Of a stretch of 64,000 bases of DNA, positions 9,523 to 19,169 are shown in pieces. How positions within the stretch are numbered: the stretch's first letter is position 1; every line of letters begins with the position of its first letter. The DNA is from Candidatus Poribacteria bacterium. Its GTDB lineage: Bacteria; Poribacteria; WGA-4E; WGA-3G. The stretch is taken from the NCBI GenBank assembly GCA_026706025.1, contig JAPOZO010000100.1:1-64000 (forward strand), written 5' to 3'. The notes beneath the pieces were generated by a model. That model did not search any database and was not told the origin of the DNA. It saw only the letters and a program-made list of their open reading frames with translations. The position numbers and the translations under genes were made by a program.

Positions 9523-10476
9523 ATGAGTAATCTCGTTCAAACTGTTTTTGAGAAGATGAAGCAAGAGGCAGAGAAAGTTATTGTCGGACAGACAGAACTC
9601 TTTGAGCTTGTCGTCGTTAGTCTGTTTTCAGGTGGACATGTATTGTTAGAAGGTGTCCCCGGTACCGCGAAAACGCTTATCGCCAAGACGTTAGCGATGG
9701 TAGTTTCTGGCGAATTCAGTCGTGTGCAGTTTACGCCGGACCTGATGCCGTCAGATATTGTCGGTACGAGTGTCTATGATTTGACGACGAACCAATTTAA
9801 CCTAAAACGCGGTCCTGTTTTCACGAATGTCCTGCTCGCTGACGAGATCAACCGTGCGCCTGCCAAGACGCAATCTGCGCTCTTAGAATGTATGGAGGAA
9901 CGGCAGGTAAGCATTGACGGTGTCCGTCATGTGTTATCGCCGCCGTTTATGGTGTTAGCGACGCAAAACCCTATTGAATATGAGGGCACCTACCCGCTCC
10001 CCGAAGCCCAACTGGACCGGTTCCTGTTCAAATTGCGCGTCGATTATCCGGTTGCCGAGGTTGAGACGCAAATTTTGATGAACTATCACCACGGTTTTAA
10101 CGCCACGCGTCTGGAAGCAGTAGGGATCGAAAGTGTTGTTGATAGCACGTCGCTTCAGGAGTGTCAAAGCGAAATTCAAACAGTGACGGTAGAGGATTCA
10201 ATCTTCAATTATATTGTCGGTTTAGCGGCGGCATCGCGTAATTCCAATGAATTAGTTCTCGGTGGGAGTCCACGGGCTTCAATTGCACTCTTATTGGCGA
10301 GTAAAACCTACGCTGCGCTGCAGGGACGCGACTATATCCTGCCTGATGATGTTAAGTTTCTGGCACCACATGTTTATCGGCATCGTATCCTGCTGAAACC
10401 TGATGCCGAGATTGAGGGGTTAACGCCAGACGATGTGATTGATCGGCTGCTTGCGGAGGCAGAAATTCCGCGTTAG
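9523..10476 (+). CDS. MoxR-family AAA+ ATPase
   Basis: 317 residues from the ATG at 9523 (GGAAAGG about 13 nt upstream); an in-frame TTG at 9499 is less likely. Walker A is GVPGTAKT, Walker [11 protein letters not shown], and the sensor/arginine-finger segment is [17 protein letters not shown], all standard MoxR features, followed by the C-terminal lid domain. MoxR ATPases act as chaperone-like activators of von Willebrand/DUF58 partner proteins and envelope complexes. The DUF58 gene starts 8 nt downstream, the classic pairing. Confidence 0.93.
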   Translation: MSNLVQTVFEKMKQEAEKVIVGQTELFELVVVSLFSGGHVLLEGVPGTAKTLIAKTLAMVVSGEFSRVQFTPDLMPSDIVGTSVYDLTTNQFNLKRGPVFTNVLLADEINRAPAKTQSALLECMEERQVSIDGVRHVLSPPFMVLATQNPIEYEGTYPLPEAQLDRFLFKLRVDYPVAEVETQILMNYHHGFNATRLEAVGIESVVDSTSLQECQSEIQTVTVEDSIFNYIVGLAAASRNSNELVLGGSPRASIALLLASKTYAALQGRDYILPDDVKFLAPHVYRHRILLKPDAEIEGLTPDDVIDRLLAEAEIPR

Positions 10477-10484
10477 GTACAAAG

Positions 10485-11840
10485 ATGCACTTTAGCAACC
10501 GCCTCCTCCTCTTCCTGCTTCCGGTAGTGATCCCGATTGTGCTTTACAACGTTTCACCGAACCTGCTGTTCGTCGGTGGTGCCTATCTGGTACTGCTGTT
10601 CGTCGTGAGTGTTATAGATTATGCTACCAATCCTTTGTTGGAGCAGGTTGCGGTCAGTCGTGAGATGAATTCCAAATTCTCGTTAGGGGTGGAGAACGTT
10701 GTGACGCTGAAGGTTATCAACCGGTCTCGGCATCGGTTAAGACTGCGTATCAAAGACGACTTTCCAGACGAGTTTTTGTATGAAACGGTGCTCCATGAGT
10801 GTCGTGTTTCGCCGACGCATTCTACGGATGTATCGTATCGGCTCACGCCGCTACGGCGAGGGGTTTACGAGTTCGTAGATATTCATCTGCAGTGTTGGGG
10901 TGTGTTGGGGTTGATTGTTCGTCGCCGACGTATTCCTGCAGCGGTGGAAATAAAGGTTTATCCGAATCTGCAGGCGGTGCGGCAGTATGAACTCTTAGTA
11001 AAGCGCGGTATGCTCCACCAAATCGGGCTTAAGACTTCTCGGCAATTTGGGGAAGGCACAGAGATGGAACGGCTGCGTGAATATTCGCCGGACGACGATT
11101 TCCGCCGCATTGATTGGAACGCGACTGCGCGCCAACGCAAACCGATCGTCCGCGAATTTGAGACGGAGCGGAGTCAAGATGTTGTGATTATGTTGGATAC
11201 CGGTAGACTCATGGCATCGCCGATTCTTTTAGAAACGTCCGCTCTGTCTGCTGAAGCATCGACTGCACAAAAGGCGATGCTTAAATTGGATTATGCCATC
11301 AATACAACTCTGATGACGGCTTACGTCTCAATGTTAAAGGGTGATAAAGTCGGGTTGATCGCTTTTGCAGATAGCGTTCACCAATATCTCGCGCCGAAGC
11401 CGGGCAAAAAGCAGTTTCTGACGATGTTAGAGACCATCTACGCGCTACCGGTGCATCCGGTTGAGCCGGACTTTGAGGAAGCGTTCAAATATCTGGCTTC
11501 GAAACAGCGTAGGCGTGCCCTCATTATCCTTTTTACGGACATCTTAGACAGTGATTCTGCCGAAGGGATCGCCGCTTATGTCTCGCAACTTTCCAAACAT
11601 CACCTCGTTGCCTGCGTGACCTTGACCGACTCTGGCATTGTTGAATTGGCGGAGCAGCGTATCCAAGACTCTAAATCGGTCTATCAGAAAACGATTGCCG
11701 AACGGTTATTGCAGGAGAAACACGCGACGTTAGAGATATTGCGCCGTCGAGGCGTTATCACGATTGATGTGCCAGCACATCAGTTGACAATGGCGGTCGT
11801 GAATAAGTATTTGGAACTTAAGGCAAAATCAAGGATTTGA
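10485..11840 (+). CDS. DUF58 domain-containing protein
   Basis: 451 residues. Two membrane helices at the N-terminus (about 8-45) are followed by a beta-rich domain. The DUF58 core includes LREYSPDDDFRRIDWNATAR and the vWA-like segment DVVIMLDTGRLM, with a partial MIDAS-like pattern (D-T-G rather than DxSxS). The C-terminal part keeps the vWA fold (ALIILFTDILDSD). It partners MoxR next door. Its 3' end overlaps the convergent SpoIIM gene by 12 nt. Confidence 0.9.
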   Translation: MHFSNRLLLFLLPVVIPIVLYNVSPNLLFVGGAYLVLLFVVSVIDYATNPLLEQVAVSREMNSKFSLGVENVVTLKVINRSRHRLRLRIKDDFPDEFLYETVLHECRVSPTHSTDVSYRLTPLRRGVYEFVDIHLQCWGVLGLIVRRRRIPAAVEIKVYPNLQAVRQYELLVKRGMLHQIGLKTSRQFGEGTEMERLREYSPDDDFRRIDWNATARQRKPIVREFETERSQDVVIMLDTGRLMASPILLETSALSAEASTAQKAMLKLDYAINTTLMTAYVSMLKGDKVGLIAFADSVHQYLAPKPGKKQFLTMLETIYALPVHPVEPDFEEAFKYLASKQRRRALIILFTDILDSDSAEGIAAYVSQLSKHHLVACVTLTDSGIVELAEQRIQDSKSVYQKTIAERLLQEKHATLEILRRRGVITIDVPAHQLTMAVVNKYLELKAKSRI

Positions 11841-12830
11841 GTGCGTAGTTGTAGCGACACTTTGTGCTTGTGGTTTAGTTGATGCGTCAGTGTCAGGGGC
11901 TTTCATTGCGAAGAGGTAGGTAAACAGCAAGATACCTGTCAGGGCACCGAACCCGATTTTGACGGCATTTGACAGCTCGGAGGGTGAGACGAAGCCTTCA
12001 ATTGTCCCTGCAACGATGAGCAGGGCCACGCATCCACCCAGTAGCCGAACAGCGATTTTGGCAGCGTCTGTCAAAGCACGTTTGCGCGTATACAATGACG
12101 GGGCGATAAGCGAATATCCTAACTTCAATCCGGCACCGCCTGCGATAAAGATTGTTGTTAGTTCTATATAGCCGTGTGGCGAGACAAACGACCAGAGTGC
12201 TAATGAAACGCCGTTGGCATGGCATAACCCTGCAATCGCACCGATATGGATACCGTTGAAGACTAAAATATAGGCGGTGCCGACCATAAATATGATGCCC
12301 CACGCGAAGGCAAAAAAGGCGACGCGGATGTTATTTGTCATCACAAAAGAGGCGAATAGGTTTCGCCATTCAGCTGACGTATCGTTCCATGCGTCATCTT
12401 CTAACTTCTTGATATGGGATACATAGTGTTCAGGGATAAGTTTTTCCGCAAAGTCGGGATTCGTCAGGCCGATCCAGTACGCTGCCGCGAATGCAACAGC
12501 GAACATGAGGAACGATGCGCCAATGAAACTGAGGTTTTCGCGAAACAGTGTCGGGAAGCCGAAGCGAAGGAACTGCCGGAGATTCCCTCGCTTGAACGGA
12601 GAGGTCTGGTAAACCGTGGCGTGTGCGCGTGATGCGAGTTCGTTGAGATATGGCACACATCGGTCTTGGGGGAAATCGCGGCGTGCTACCGCTAAATCGG
12701 ATGTGACACGCCGATATAGATAGCCGAGCCGGTTAAGTTGCGTTGCATTCGCATCTCGTGGACGGTTAAGCAATGTTTCGAGTTCGTTCCAGGTTTCTTG
12801 TTTCTTTGAAATGAATTCTGTAATTGTCAT
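11829..12830 (-). CDS. Stage II sporulation protein M (SpoIIM/DUF95) family membrane protein
   Basis: 333 residues. An N-terminal cytoplasmic helical domain (LLNRPRDANATQLNRLGYLYRR) precedes about six membrane helices. The central segment HGYIELTTIFIAGGAGLKLG is the SpoIIM-family hallmark. In non-sporulating bacteria such proteins sit with RDD and MoxR/DUF58 genes, exactly the neighbours here, so an envelope role rather than sporulation is likely. It is transcribed towards the DUF58 gene, and the two coding ends overlap. Confidence 0.87.
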   Translation of the reverse strand: MTITEFISKKQETWNELETLLNRPRDANATQLNRLGYLYRRVTSDLAVARRDFPQDRCVPYLNELASRAHATVYQTSPFKRGNLRQFLRFGFPTLFRENLSFIGASFLMFAVAFAAAYWIGLTNPDFAEKLIPEHYVSHIKKLEDDAWNDTSAEWRNLFASFVMTNNIRVAFFAFAWGIIFMVGTAYILVFNGIHIGAIAGLCHANGVSLALWSFVSPHGYIELTTIFIAGGAGLKLGYSLIAPSLYTRKRALTDAAKIAVRLLGGCVALLIVAGTIEGFVSPSELSNAVKIGFGALTGILLFTYLFAMKAPDTDASTKPQAQSVATTTHSNP

Positions 12831-13066
12831 AACGGGGAATAGTTGATAGTTGCCAGTTAGCAGTTGCCAGTTAATCTGAATGTGAATTTTTCTCTACATC
12901 ATTAAACGCTATTTCATATCAAAAATCAAGCCTTTTTATGGTAGATTACAGAATTACTTATACATCCTCTGTAAGCAGAAACCGCCCTATAAGAAACACC
13001 CCAGCAAAAACACCCCCCTTATCAGGGGGGAATTTGGAAGTTTGAAAAGGAGAGCTGCTTTCCAAA
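12831..13066. other. Intergenic repeat cluster
   Basis: It holds heptamer repeats at about 12843-12872, an arm resembling one end of the family B inverted-repeat element (12938-12970), a copy of the CAGCAAAAACACC module (about 13001) and a CCCCCTTATCAGGGGGG palindrome (about 13013-13030). The divergent promoters of spoIIM-like and RDD genes must lie here, but no clear -35/-10 pair stands out. Confidence 0.55.
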
Positions 13067-13834
13067 ATGAACGAACAATTATCGATAGAAACACCAGAAC
13101 AGATTGACATTAGTTTTCAAAAGGCGGGCATCGGGTCGCGTTTTTATGCGGCACTGCTTGATACCTTACTGCTGGTGCTGATCCTCTTTATCGGATTTTA
13201 CGTTAACCGAAATTTCATAATGGAACTCGGTGAGACGCTCGGTAACTGGCTCGGTGCGTTAGGCGGTATCATCGTCTTCGCCCTCTTCTGGGGTTATTAC
13301 ATGGTTTTTGAAGTTACAACGAACGGTCAATCACCGGGAAAACGTGCGCTCGGACTGCGTGTCATCAAAGACGGTGGCTACCCGATCGGTTTTGCGGATT
13401 CAGCGATCCGTAATCTGGTACGAGTGGTTGATTTCCTTCCCTTCTTTTATGGTGCCGGATTGATGGTGATGCTCATCACCGACGACTGGAAGCGATTGGG
13501 GGACTTGGCTGCTGGGACACTCGTCGTTAAAACGGCGCGTACGGACCTGAAACTTACAGGTGTGAACGCAAAGGCAGCGGCATCCGCTCTCAATATTTCA
13601 CCGCAAGTATTTGACTATGCGGCTTGGATCCGACCTGAGTTGGTTACAGAGACCGAGTTGGGTACGATGCGGGAGTATCTTGTGCGTCGGGGAACCCTCC
13701 CAAAAGTTCGCCGCTCAGAGTTGGCACGGACGATAGCCGCTCCTATCATCGAAAAGATGGGGGGCAGCGGTTCGGTGGATTACGAGAAATTTTTAGAAGA
13801 GGTCTACGCGCTTAAGACCCCGCAAACGCCCTGA
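13067..13834 (+). CDS. RDD family membrane protein
   Basis: 255 residues preceded by AAAGGAGA. The RDD signature is present: GIGSRFYAALLDTLLL in helix 1, GQSPGKRALGLRVI before helix 3, and DDWKRLGDLAAGTLVV. Three membrane helices are followed by a soluble C-terminal domain of about 100 residues. RDD proteins are linked with SpoIIM, MoxR and DUF58 in many phyla, supporting one functional cluster. Transport activity has been proposed for some RDD proteins; not inferable here. Confidence 0.9.
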   Translation: MNEQLSIETPEQIDISFQKAGIGSRFYAALLDTLLLVLILFIGFYVNRNFIMELGETLGNWLGALGGIIVFALFWGYYMVFEVTTNGQSPGKRALGLRVIKDGGYPIGFADSAIRNLVRVVDFLPFFYGAGLMVMLITDDWKRLGDLAAGTLVVKTARTDLKLTGVNAKAAASALNISPQVFDYAAWIRPELVTETELGTMREYLVRRGTLPKVRRSELARTIAAPIIEKMGGSGSVDYEKFLEEVYALKTPQTP

Positions 13835-13853
13835 AACAGTTAAGGAAATAGTC

Positions 13854-14825
13854 ATGCCAGAGCCAACGAATAATGGACTCCGAAAACTGCAAACAATGGG
13901 ATTTGGCGAACTCCTGGATGCGGTATTTAGCCTCTATCGTGCACATTTCCGTTCATTGCTTGGAATAGCCTCCGGTTATTTCATCGTGATGCTCATAGGA
14001 GTTTCAATCTTTTTCTTGGACGATGCGTTAGGACGAGGCGCGAAGATAATCATCTGGGTGCCAGTTATTCTTACAATCTTTGGTGTTTCTGTTTTCGTGG
14101 GAAGTGCCTTGATTTTTGCTGTTGCGGAAGTCTATCTGGGAAAGCCTATTAAGACAGGGATTGTGCTTGGGCAAGCGGTACGACAATTTTGGCAATGTTT
14201 CTTCGGTTCGCTTATTTTAGCATTAGTTTGGGGACTTCTTTTAATTTGCTTGCTAACAATCTTTGTCCTCTTAATAAGAGTATTTCTGGCACCTCTTGCA
14301 GAGGACAGTCTCTGGATTACTGCTATCGGTCTTAGTTACCTATTGACAGCGGCTTGTATCACGATTCTCTTTGTAGGTTATTGGTGTTTCTACATCTTAA
14401 CTACCTATATGGAAGTGGTATCCGTGTGGAGTGGGCTGAAACGCTGCGGAGGGTTAGTCAAGGGCACGCGATGGCGGATTATTGGCACAGTGCTGGCGAT
14501 ATTCCTACTTTCTTTCGCTATCGGTTTTATACTCCGCACTGTTTTTGCGTTTCTATTTATTCTTATAGGACTTGAAGATATAGGAAACTTTAGGGAAACT
14601 ATACAGTGGATGGCACTGTGGGAACTTCCTACAACACTGTCCGGGTTGCGTCTCTCTTACGCGCTAATGCACCTTATCAACTTAGGGATTGACACGTTTA
14701 CAATGCCGATTTGGGTGATTGGTGCTACACTCCTCTACTTCGATCAGTGTATTCGGAAAGAGGGGTTTGATATAGAAATGATGGCGACGCGTCAAGGGGA
14801 AGATAGGAATGTCAGAGCAGATTGA
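13854..14825 (+). CDS. Multi-pass membrane protein paralogue (DQCIRKEGFDIEM tail)
   Basis: 323 residues, with AAGGAAA before the ATG and only 19 nt after the RDD gene, so likely one operon. It has the paralogue motif MGFGELLDAVFSLYR, about six membrane helices, and the tail LLYFDQCIRKEGFDIEMM, matching the genes at 4631 and 5607. The family thus flanks the MoxR/DUF58 core on both sides. No catalytic residues are visible; function unknown. Confidence 0.82.
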   Translation: MPEPTNNGLRKLQTMGFGELLDAVFSLYRAHFRSLLGIASGYFIVMLIGVSIFFLDDALGRGAKIIIWVPVILTIFGVSVFVGSALIFAVAEVYLGKPIKTGIVLGQAVRQFWQCFFGSLILALVWGLLLICLLTIFVLLIRVFLAPLAEDSLWITAIGLSYLLTAACITILFVGYWCFYILTTYMEVVSVWSGLKRCGGLVKGTRWRIIGTVLAIFLLSFAIGFILRTVFAFLFILIGLEDIGNFRETIQWMALWELPTTLSGLRLSYALMHLINLGIDTFTMPIWVIGATLLYFDQCIRKEGFDIEMMATRQGEDRNVRAD

Positions 14826-14848
14826 GAACAGGAATGGCATCCAATCTC

Positions 14849-15580
14849 TCACCTGACATACGGTTCGGGGTTATGTTCTACCTCTGCCAAGAGTGTGTCC
14901 ACGTAGGTTTTGATGTGGAACAACCGACAGCCTGAATCTCCCACCTTGCCTTGTCTTAATTCGCCGAGTGCGTCCCAAAACGCGCCGAGTTTCGGACGGT
15001 TCAGCCCGATAAACGTTGCCTGTGTGTCTTGCGCAAGACGTTTGTTCCAATAGATAACCTCAACGAGATGGATATAGGTCGAGGTGTTGTAATCGACACC
15101 AATCATGAGAAGTTTAGCGTTCGCCTTGTAAGCGCGGAACATCGGTGAGTGCGTGCCGTAAGTCTTTCCCCATGGGTGGAGATCCCATGGCGATTGATAG
15201 CCTTCACGTCGGTGGTGATCTGCCACAAACGCTTCAGCGTTTTTTCCGCGTGCAGCAACGGCGTGGGAGTAGTGGTCGGAGCGATAGGTGCCGGACATCT
15301 GCCGAAAAAACTCTGTCAGCCATCCGACTGTAGAGGGGGTTGTTGGTACATCCCACGATGCGACGCGTTCTTCCCGACTCGGTAAGAGGCTGAAGGTCGG
15401 CATCAGAATCAGCCCGTCTTGTCCGACGGTTTCTTCTAATGCAGCGATGACTGTGCCTGCCCCCTCCTCAACGGGACCCAGACTTTTGAAAGATGAGTGG
15501 ATGAAGAGGGTGTCCCCTTTTTCAATGCCGAGATTGGTGAAGTCTTGAATGAGTCTCTCGCGTGTGTAAGGTGTTTTCAT
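14849..15580 (-). CDS. AAC(3)-like N-acetyltransferase
   Basis: 243 residues of the aminoglycoside 3-N-acetyltransferase/YokD fold. Visible are LFIHSSFKSLGPVEEGA, GLILMPTFS, and the HP-G-YG-HSPM segment with a conserved DYNTSTYIHLVEV helix, which matches the catalytic His/Asp/Glu region of the family. Many environmental members do not confer antibiotic resistance, and nothing nearby (integron, transposon) suggests an acquired resistance gene. The native substrate is unknown. Confidence 0.85.
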   Translation of the reverse strand: MKTPYTRERLIQDFTNLGIEKGDTLFIHSSFKSLGPVEEGAGTVIAALEETVGQDGLILMPTFSLLPSREERVASWDVPTTPSTVGWLTEFFRQMSGTYRSDHYSHAVAARGKNAEAFVADHHRREGYQSPWDLHPWGKTYGTHSPMFRAYKANAKLLMIGVDYNTSTYIHLVEVIYWNKRLAQDTQATFIGLNRPKLGAFWDALGELRQGKVGDSGCRLFHIKTYVDTLLAEVEHNPEPYVR

Positions 15581-15606
15581 TATGATTAGCCGTCAGCAGT
15601 CGGCTT

Positions 15607-16776
15607 TCAACCGTCAGTCTTGTATTTTCGCAACAATTCAACGATTTTTCCTGCGTCTGCCCTTCGCATCCGCTGCGCGACTTGCAGCGGTGTCAGACCT
15701 TTCCTATTCTTAAAGTTTGGATCCGCACCTTTGACGAGGAGTGCTTCGATTGCTGCGCGCTGTTTTTCGCTGTCCTTTATTGTTGATCGGATCGCTTCAA
15801 ACAGTGCGGTTTCGCTGTTGTTATCGAGGGCATCAACCGTGGCACCTTTTTCGATGAGCAGATTGATGACTGTGAAAAAGCCTGCTTTCGCGGCATAGTG
15901 TAACGCCGTTTTTCCTTTGTAATTCCGTACATCGATATCAGCACCGAGTTCCAACAGCCTCAGAATTTCGTCTGGATGCTCGCCGTTATCGCCCCGGCAG
16001 GCGTAAACGAGCATGGGCCATCCCATGTCACCCTGATCGTTTATGTCTTTCGGTGGGGCACCGTAACTTTCGAGGAGCTTGCTCATTTCGGAACCGTCGT
16101 CCAGGATCCGTGGTGCTTTGTTCGGATCCGCCCCATTCTTGAGTAATAACGCGGTAATTTCTATCCGGTTCCCTGAGACGGCGTAATCCAGAAAGCGTTC
16201 GCTATAGGGTTCGATTGTCGCCCCTCGCGAGATGAGCAATTCAACGATTGCCGGGTCTTCGCCCCTGATCGCATAGCAGAGCGGCGTTGCCCACGCCGTT
16301 TTTCGGTGCTCAAAGGTGTGCGGTTTTCCCGCAGGTAGCATGACGGCTTGAAGATAGGCACTATTGACGAGACTTGGGTCGTTATCAAGATGCGAGCGGA
16401 CAGTATCGTAATCGGCAAGGTAGGCGGCGGTGTGGATGTCGATTGTCGCGCCGTGTTGAAGTAGATAGTCTGCCACAAGGTCGCGTCCTTCGTAGCGTGC
16501 GACACAGTAGGGTGTTATCTCAAGGCGGTGTTGGATATGATAGCAACCGGGTAGGTTTATGTCGGCACCGCGTTCAAAGAGGAATTGCACCATCTCCAAT
16601 TTCCCGCGATATGCCGCTTCCCACAACATCGTCCGACCGTGCGAACCGACGGTGTGAATCCAAGCGGGGTTATCGTCAAGCAGTTGGCAAACAGTTTCGA
16701 TATCACCGCGACCTGTCGCTGCGACAACAATTTTAAGGAAATCGCTCTGGTTTCCAGTGAGTTGGACTTTTGGCAT
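15607..16776 (-). CDS. Ankyrin-repeat protein
   Basis: 389 residues made almost wholly of ankyrin repeats, with consensus blocks such as GRTMLWEAAYRGKLEMVQFL, GKTALHYAAKAGFFTVINLL and GLTPLQVAQRM. About eight repeats are recognisable, some diverged. No signal peptide or catalytic domain is seen, so it probably works as an intracellular protein-binding scaffold. Ankyrin proteins are frequent in sponge-associated bacteria, though that link is contextual only. Confidence 0.9.
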   Translation of the reverse strand: MPKVQLTGNQSDFLKIVVAATGRGDIETVCQLLDDNPAWIHTVGSHGRTMLWEAAYRGKLEMVQFLFERGADINLPGCYHIQHRLEITPYCVARYEGRDLVADYLLQHGATIDIHTAAYLADYDTVRSHLDNDPSLVNSAYLQAVMLPAGKPHTFEHRKTAWATPLCYAIRGEDPAIVELLISRGATIEPYSERFLDYAVSGNRIEITALLLKNGADPNKAPRILDDGSEMSKLLESYGAPPKDINDQGDMGWPMLVYACRGDNGEHPDEILRLLELGADIDVRNYKGKTALHYAAKAGFFTVINLLIEKGATVDALDNNSETALFEAIRSTIKDSEKQRAAIEALLVKGADPNFKNRKGLTPLQVAQRMRRADAGKIVELLRKYKTDG

Positions 16777-17253
16777 TTATATGTTCCTTCTCTGTTTCCA
16801 GACCCGGTAGGTGTGGTTTCCTAACCGCACCATAGGTGTCAATTTAGCGACTTTAATGGCATTTTGTCGAGTAGATATAAACATACTGAAGAAACACCCT
16901 ATCAAAAACCCCTTACAGGGCTAAGGTCCTTACTTGATACCGCTGCTATAAACATATCGTCCTTACAGGACTGAAGAGGTTTTTGAAGTTATCAAGGTTT
17001 CCGCGTAGAATCCGGTTCGGTTGGGAAACCGAACCTACCGGCCTGGAGGTCGCGACGGTTATTTTTCTTAAATTGACACTTATGGTGTGGTTTCCTAACC
17101 GCACTCGTGTTATTAATTCTGAACTGTGATTTTTGTGATTTTTGTGATAAGAGAACCCATCACAAGCAACTGAAAACCGAGTCAATTGAGTCCCGTAGGG
17201 GCGAGTTGTGCTCGCTATACTACCGGCCTCGGGCATAAATGAACTAACCTTGT
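16777..17253. other. Intergenic region with several dispersed repeats
   Basis: No credible gene is seen. From left to right: an inverted copy of the GTGTGGTTTCCTAACCGCACC hairpin arm with the AATTGACACCTAT segment reversed (about 16807-16850), two TATAAACATA...CTTACAGG hairpin units (about 16900-16975), the composite 120-bp repeat at 16966-17086 and another TGTGGTTTCCTAACCGCAC arm at about 17085-17105. Confidence 0.6.
16966..17086. repeat. Composite ~120-bp dispersed repeat, copy 1
   Basis: This segment, from GGACTGAAGAGG to TTGACACTTATGGT, matches 43679-43797 at roughly nine bases in ten and more loosely 56060-56213. It contains the GGTTCGGTT...AACCGAACC hairpin in its middle and ends in an AT-rich tract. 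Confidence 0.75.
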
Positions 17254-17988
17254 TTAATCCGTATCTATAACGCGCGGGCGACTGCCAATGGATGGCGGCA
17301 ACAACATCCGTTTCTGTTGTTCCGTCAACTCGCCGTATTTGCTGATGTCGTAATAGATATTCGACCATGAGGAGTGTCCGGGACTGTATTTATAGAGCAA
17401 CGACCGCCGTTGATGTTTTGCCTTCCACGGCATTGTTCCATGAACGAGGGCTTCGGTGAAAAAGACGACATCCCCTGTTTTGATGGACGGTTGGACGACG
17501 TAGTGTGTTGGACGCTCGAATCGCCGCACCTCTAATGGGATTTCCCGCAAAAAATTGCTCTTGTGGCTTCCTGGAATACAGGCGAATCCGCCTGCACCTT
17601 CCGGGGCATCTGCTAAGTTGTAAGCCATCACGGATAAACCGTTGCGCATGATGCCGTCGCGGTATTTGTACCAGTGATCCGCTTCGGGTCCACCGGGGCC
17701 ACCGCCATCTTCGCCACCGTGCAATCCATTAATCTGTGGGCCTTCCTCCATGAAGATGGCGTAATCGTGGTCGAGTCGGACGTGTGGACCTAATAACTCA
17801 AGGAGATACGGTAGGATTTTCGGATGATCAATGAGCCGCTTAAAGGGTTCACCCCAGAGACTCGGCGGTCCCTGACGCTCACCGTTGTCGATAATATCGT
17901 TCATCTCAGCGACTTCATCGTCGGTCAAGACGTTCTTTATGACGAGGTAACCTTCAAGGTCTACCTGAAATTTTTCTTCACCTGTCAT
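17254..17988 (-). CDS. PhyH-family dioxygenase, tandem copy 1
   Basis: 244 residues, a phytanoyl-CoA dioxygenase-like Fe(II)/2-oxoglutarate enzyme. The double-stranded beta-helix core shows LHGGEDGG (near residue 90), GGFACIPGSHKSNF (about 132-145), and the distal metal His with its Arg in ALVHGTMPW...RRSLLYKYSPGH. The usual HxD metal motif appears as HGG, without Asp at +2. Two further paralogues of identical length follow at 18302 and 19170. The substrate is unknown. Confidence 0.87.
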   Translation of the reverse strand: MTGEEKFQVDLEGYLVIKNVLTDDEVAEMNDIIDNGERQGPPSLWGEPFKRLIDHPKILPYLLELLGPHVRLDHDYAIFMEEGPQINGLHGGEDGGGPGGPEADHWYKYRDGIMRNGLSVMAYNLADAPEGAGGFACIPGSHKSNFLREIPLEVRRFERPTHYVVQPSIKTGDVVFFTEALVHGTMPWKAKHQRRSLLYKYSPGHSSWSNIYYDISKYGELTEQQKRMLLPPSIGSRPRVIDTD

Positions 17989-18086
17989 GGTTGTAGTTCC
18001 TTTTGTTTCGCTGTCAGCGGTTGGCTATCAGCCGTCAGCCATCGGCTGTCAGCAAAGAGGTTTCTTATATGGATAACCAACTACTA

Positions 18087-18278
18087 TAAGGCAAGTTGCC
18101 CCTTGTTTATTCTCACTGCGAAGCAATAGCACCCCTACGGGGTGCGGTCGCTTGAATATACCATTTTCTATAGATATAACACCCCTACGGGGTGAAGACA
18201 ATGTCCGAAAAACTGTGTTACAATACGCAGAAATACCCAAGCAAAAACCCCAAAAATCCTTGGTAGCAAATTGGGTTA
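18087..18278. repeat. Family A inverted-repeat element, copy 1
   Basis: 192 bp bounded by TAAGGCAAGTTGCC and TGGTAGCAAATTGGGTTA, imperfect inverted repeats. Inside are two hairpins with identical stems, CACCCC-TAC-GGGGTG, about 57 nt apart and each preceded by ATAGC or ATAAC, and the module GAAATACCCAAGCAAAAACC near the right end. It sits between the first two tandem PhyH genes. Confidence 0.8.
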
Positions 18279-18301
18279 CTATATACAGACCTTTTGGTTT
18301 T

Positions 18302-19036
18302 TTAATCTGGCTCAATGACTGGTGGTCTTCTGCCGATGGAGGGTGGCATCAGCATCCGTTGCTGTTGTTCCGTTAACCCGTCGTATTTACTGATGTCGTA
18401 GTAGTGTCCTGACCAAGCGGAATGTCCGGGACTGTATTTATAGAGCAATGATCGGCGTTGATGTTCCGCTGTCCAGGGCATTGTCCCGTGGACGAGTGCT
18501 TCTGTGAAGAAGAGTACGTCCCCTGCTGCCAGAGCGGGTTGGACGACGTAGTGCGTGGAACGTTCAAATTGGCAGACCTCTGACGGGATCTCCCGCAAGA
18601 AATTGCTCTTATGGCTTCCGGGAATACAACCGAACCCGCCCGCACCTGCCGGGGCATCGGCTAAGTTATAGGTCATCACACATAAGCCGTTGCGCATGAT
18701 ACCGTCGCGGTATTTGTACCAGTGATCGCCTTCGGGACCGCCGGGTCTACCGCCATCTTCACCGCCGTGCAGTCTACCGCCTTTCTGTCCTTCTTCCATA
18801 AAGATGGCATAGTCGTGATCTAAACGGACGTGCGGACCCAATAGGTCTATGAGATATGGCAGGATTTTCGGATGATCAATGAGTCTTTTAAAGGGTTCAC
18901 CCCAGAGGCTTGGGGGTCCCTGACGTTCTGCGTTATCGATGATGTCGTTCATCTCGGCGACTTCATCGTCGGTCAAGACGTTCTTTATGATAAGGTAACC
19001 TTCAAGGTCTACCTGAAATTTCTCTTCACCTGTCAT
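18302..19036 (-). CDS. PhyH-family dioxygenase, tandem copy 2
   Basis: 244 residues with the same organisation as its neighbours: N-terminal MTGEEKFQVDLEGYLIIKNV, LHGGEDGG in the metal-motif position, GGFGCIPGSHKSNF, and ALVHGTMPW...RRSLLYKYSPGH with the distal His and 2-oxoglutarate Arg. It differs from copy 1 mainly in the loop after the HGG motif and in the cap region (residues 150-175). The three copies probably arose by tandem duplication with later functional divergence. The substrate is unknown. Confidence 0.87.
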   Translation of the reverse strand: MTGEEKFQVDLEGYLIIKNVLTDDEVAEMNDIIDNAERQGPPSLWGEPFKRLIDHPKILPYLIDLLGPHVRLDHDYAIFMEEGQKGGRLHGGEDGGRPGGPEGDHWYKYRDGIMRNGLCVMTYNLADAPAGAGGFGCIPGSHKSNFLREIPSEVCQFERSTHYVVQPALAAGDVLFFTEALVHGTMPWTAEHQRRSLLYKYSPGHSAWSGHYYDISKYDGLTEQQQRMLMPPSIGRRPPVIEPD

Positions 19037-19169
19037 GGTCGTAGTTCCTTTTGTTTGGCTATCAGCCGTCAGGGGATTGGCTATCGGCTATCAGTAATCG
19101 GCTGTCGGCAAAGAGCGTCTGACACCGATAACTGAACATTGATTACAATATATAGATTTCCAGTCCTTT

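Noticed and set aside
14849-15580. Acquired aminoglycoside-resistance gene
   Set aside because: No mobile context; AAC(3)-fold genes are common in environmental genomes with unknown substrates.
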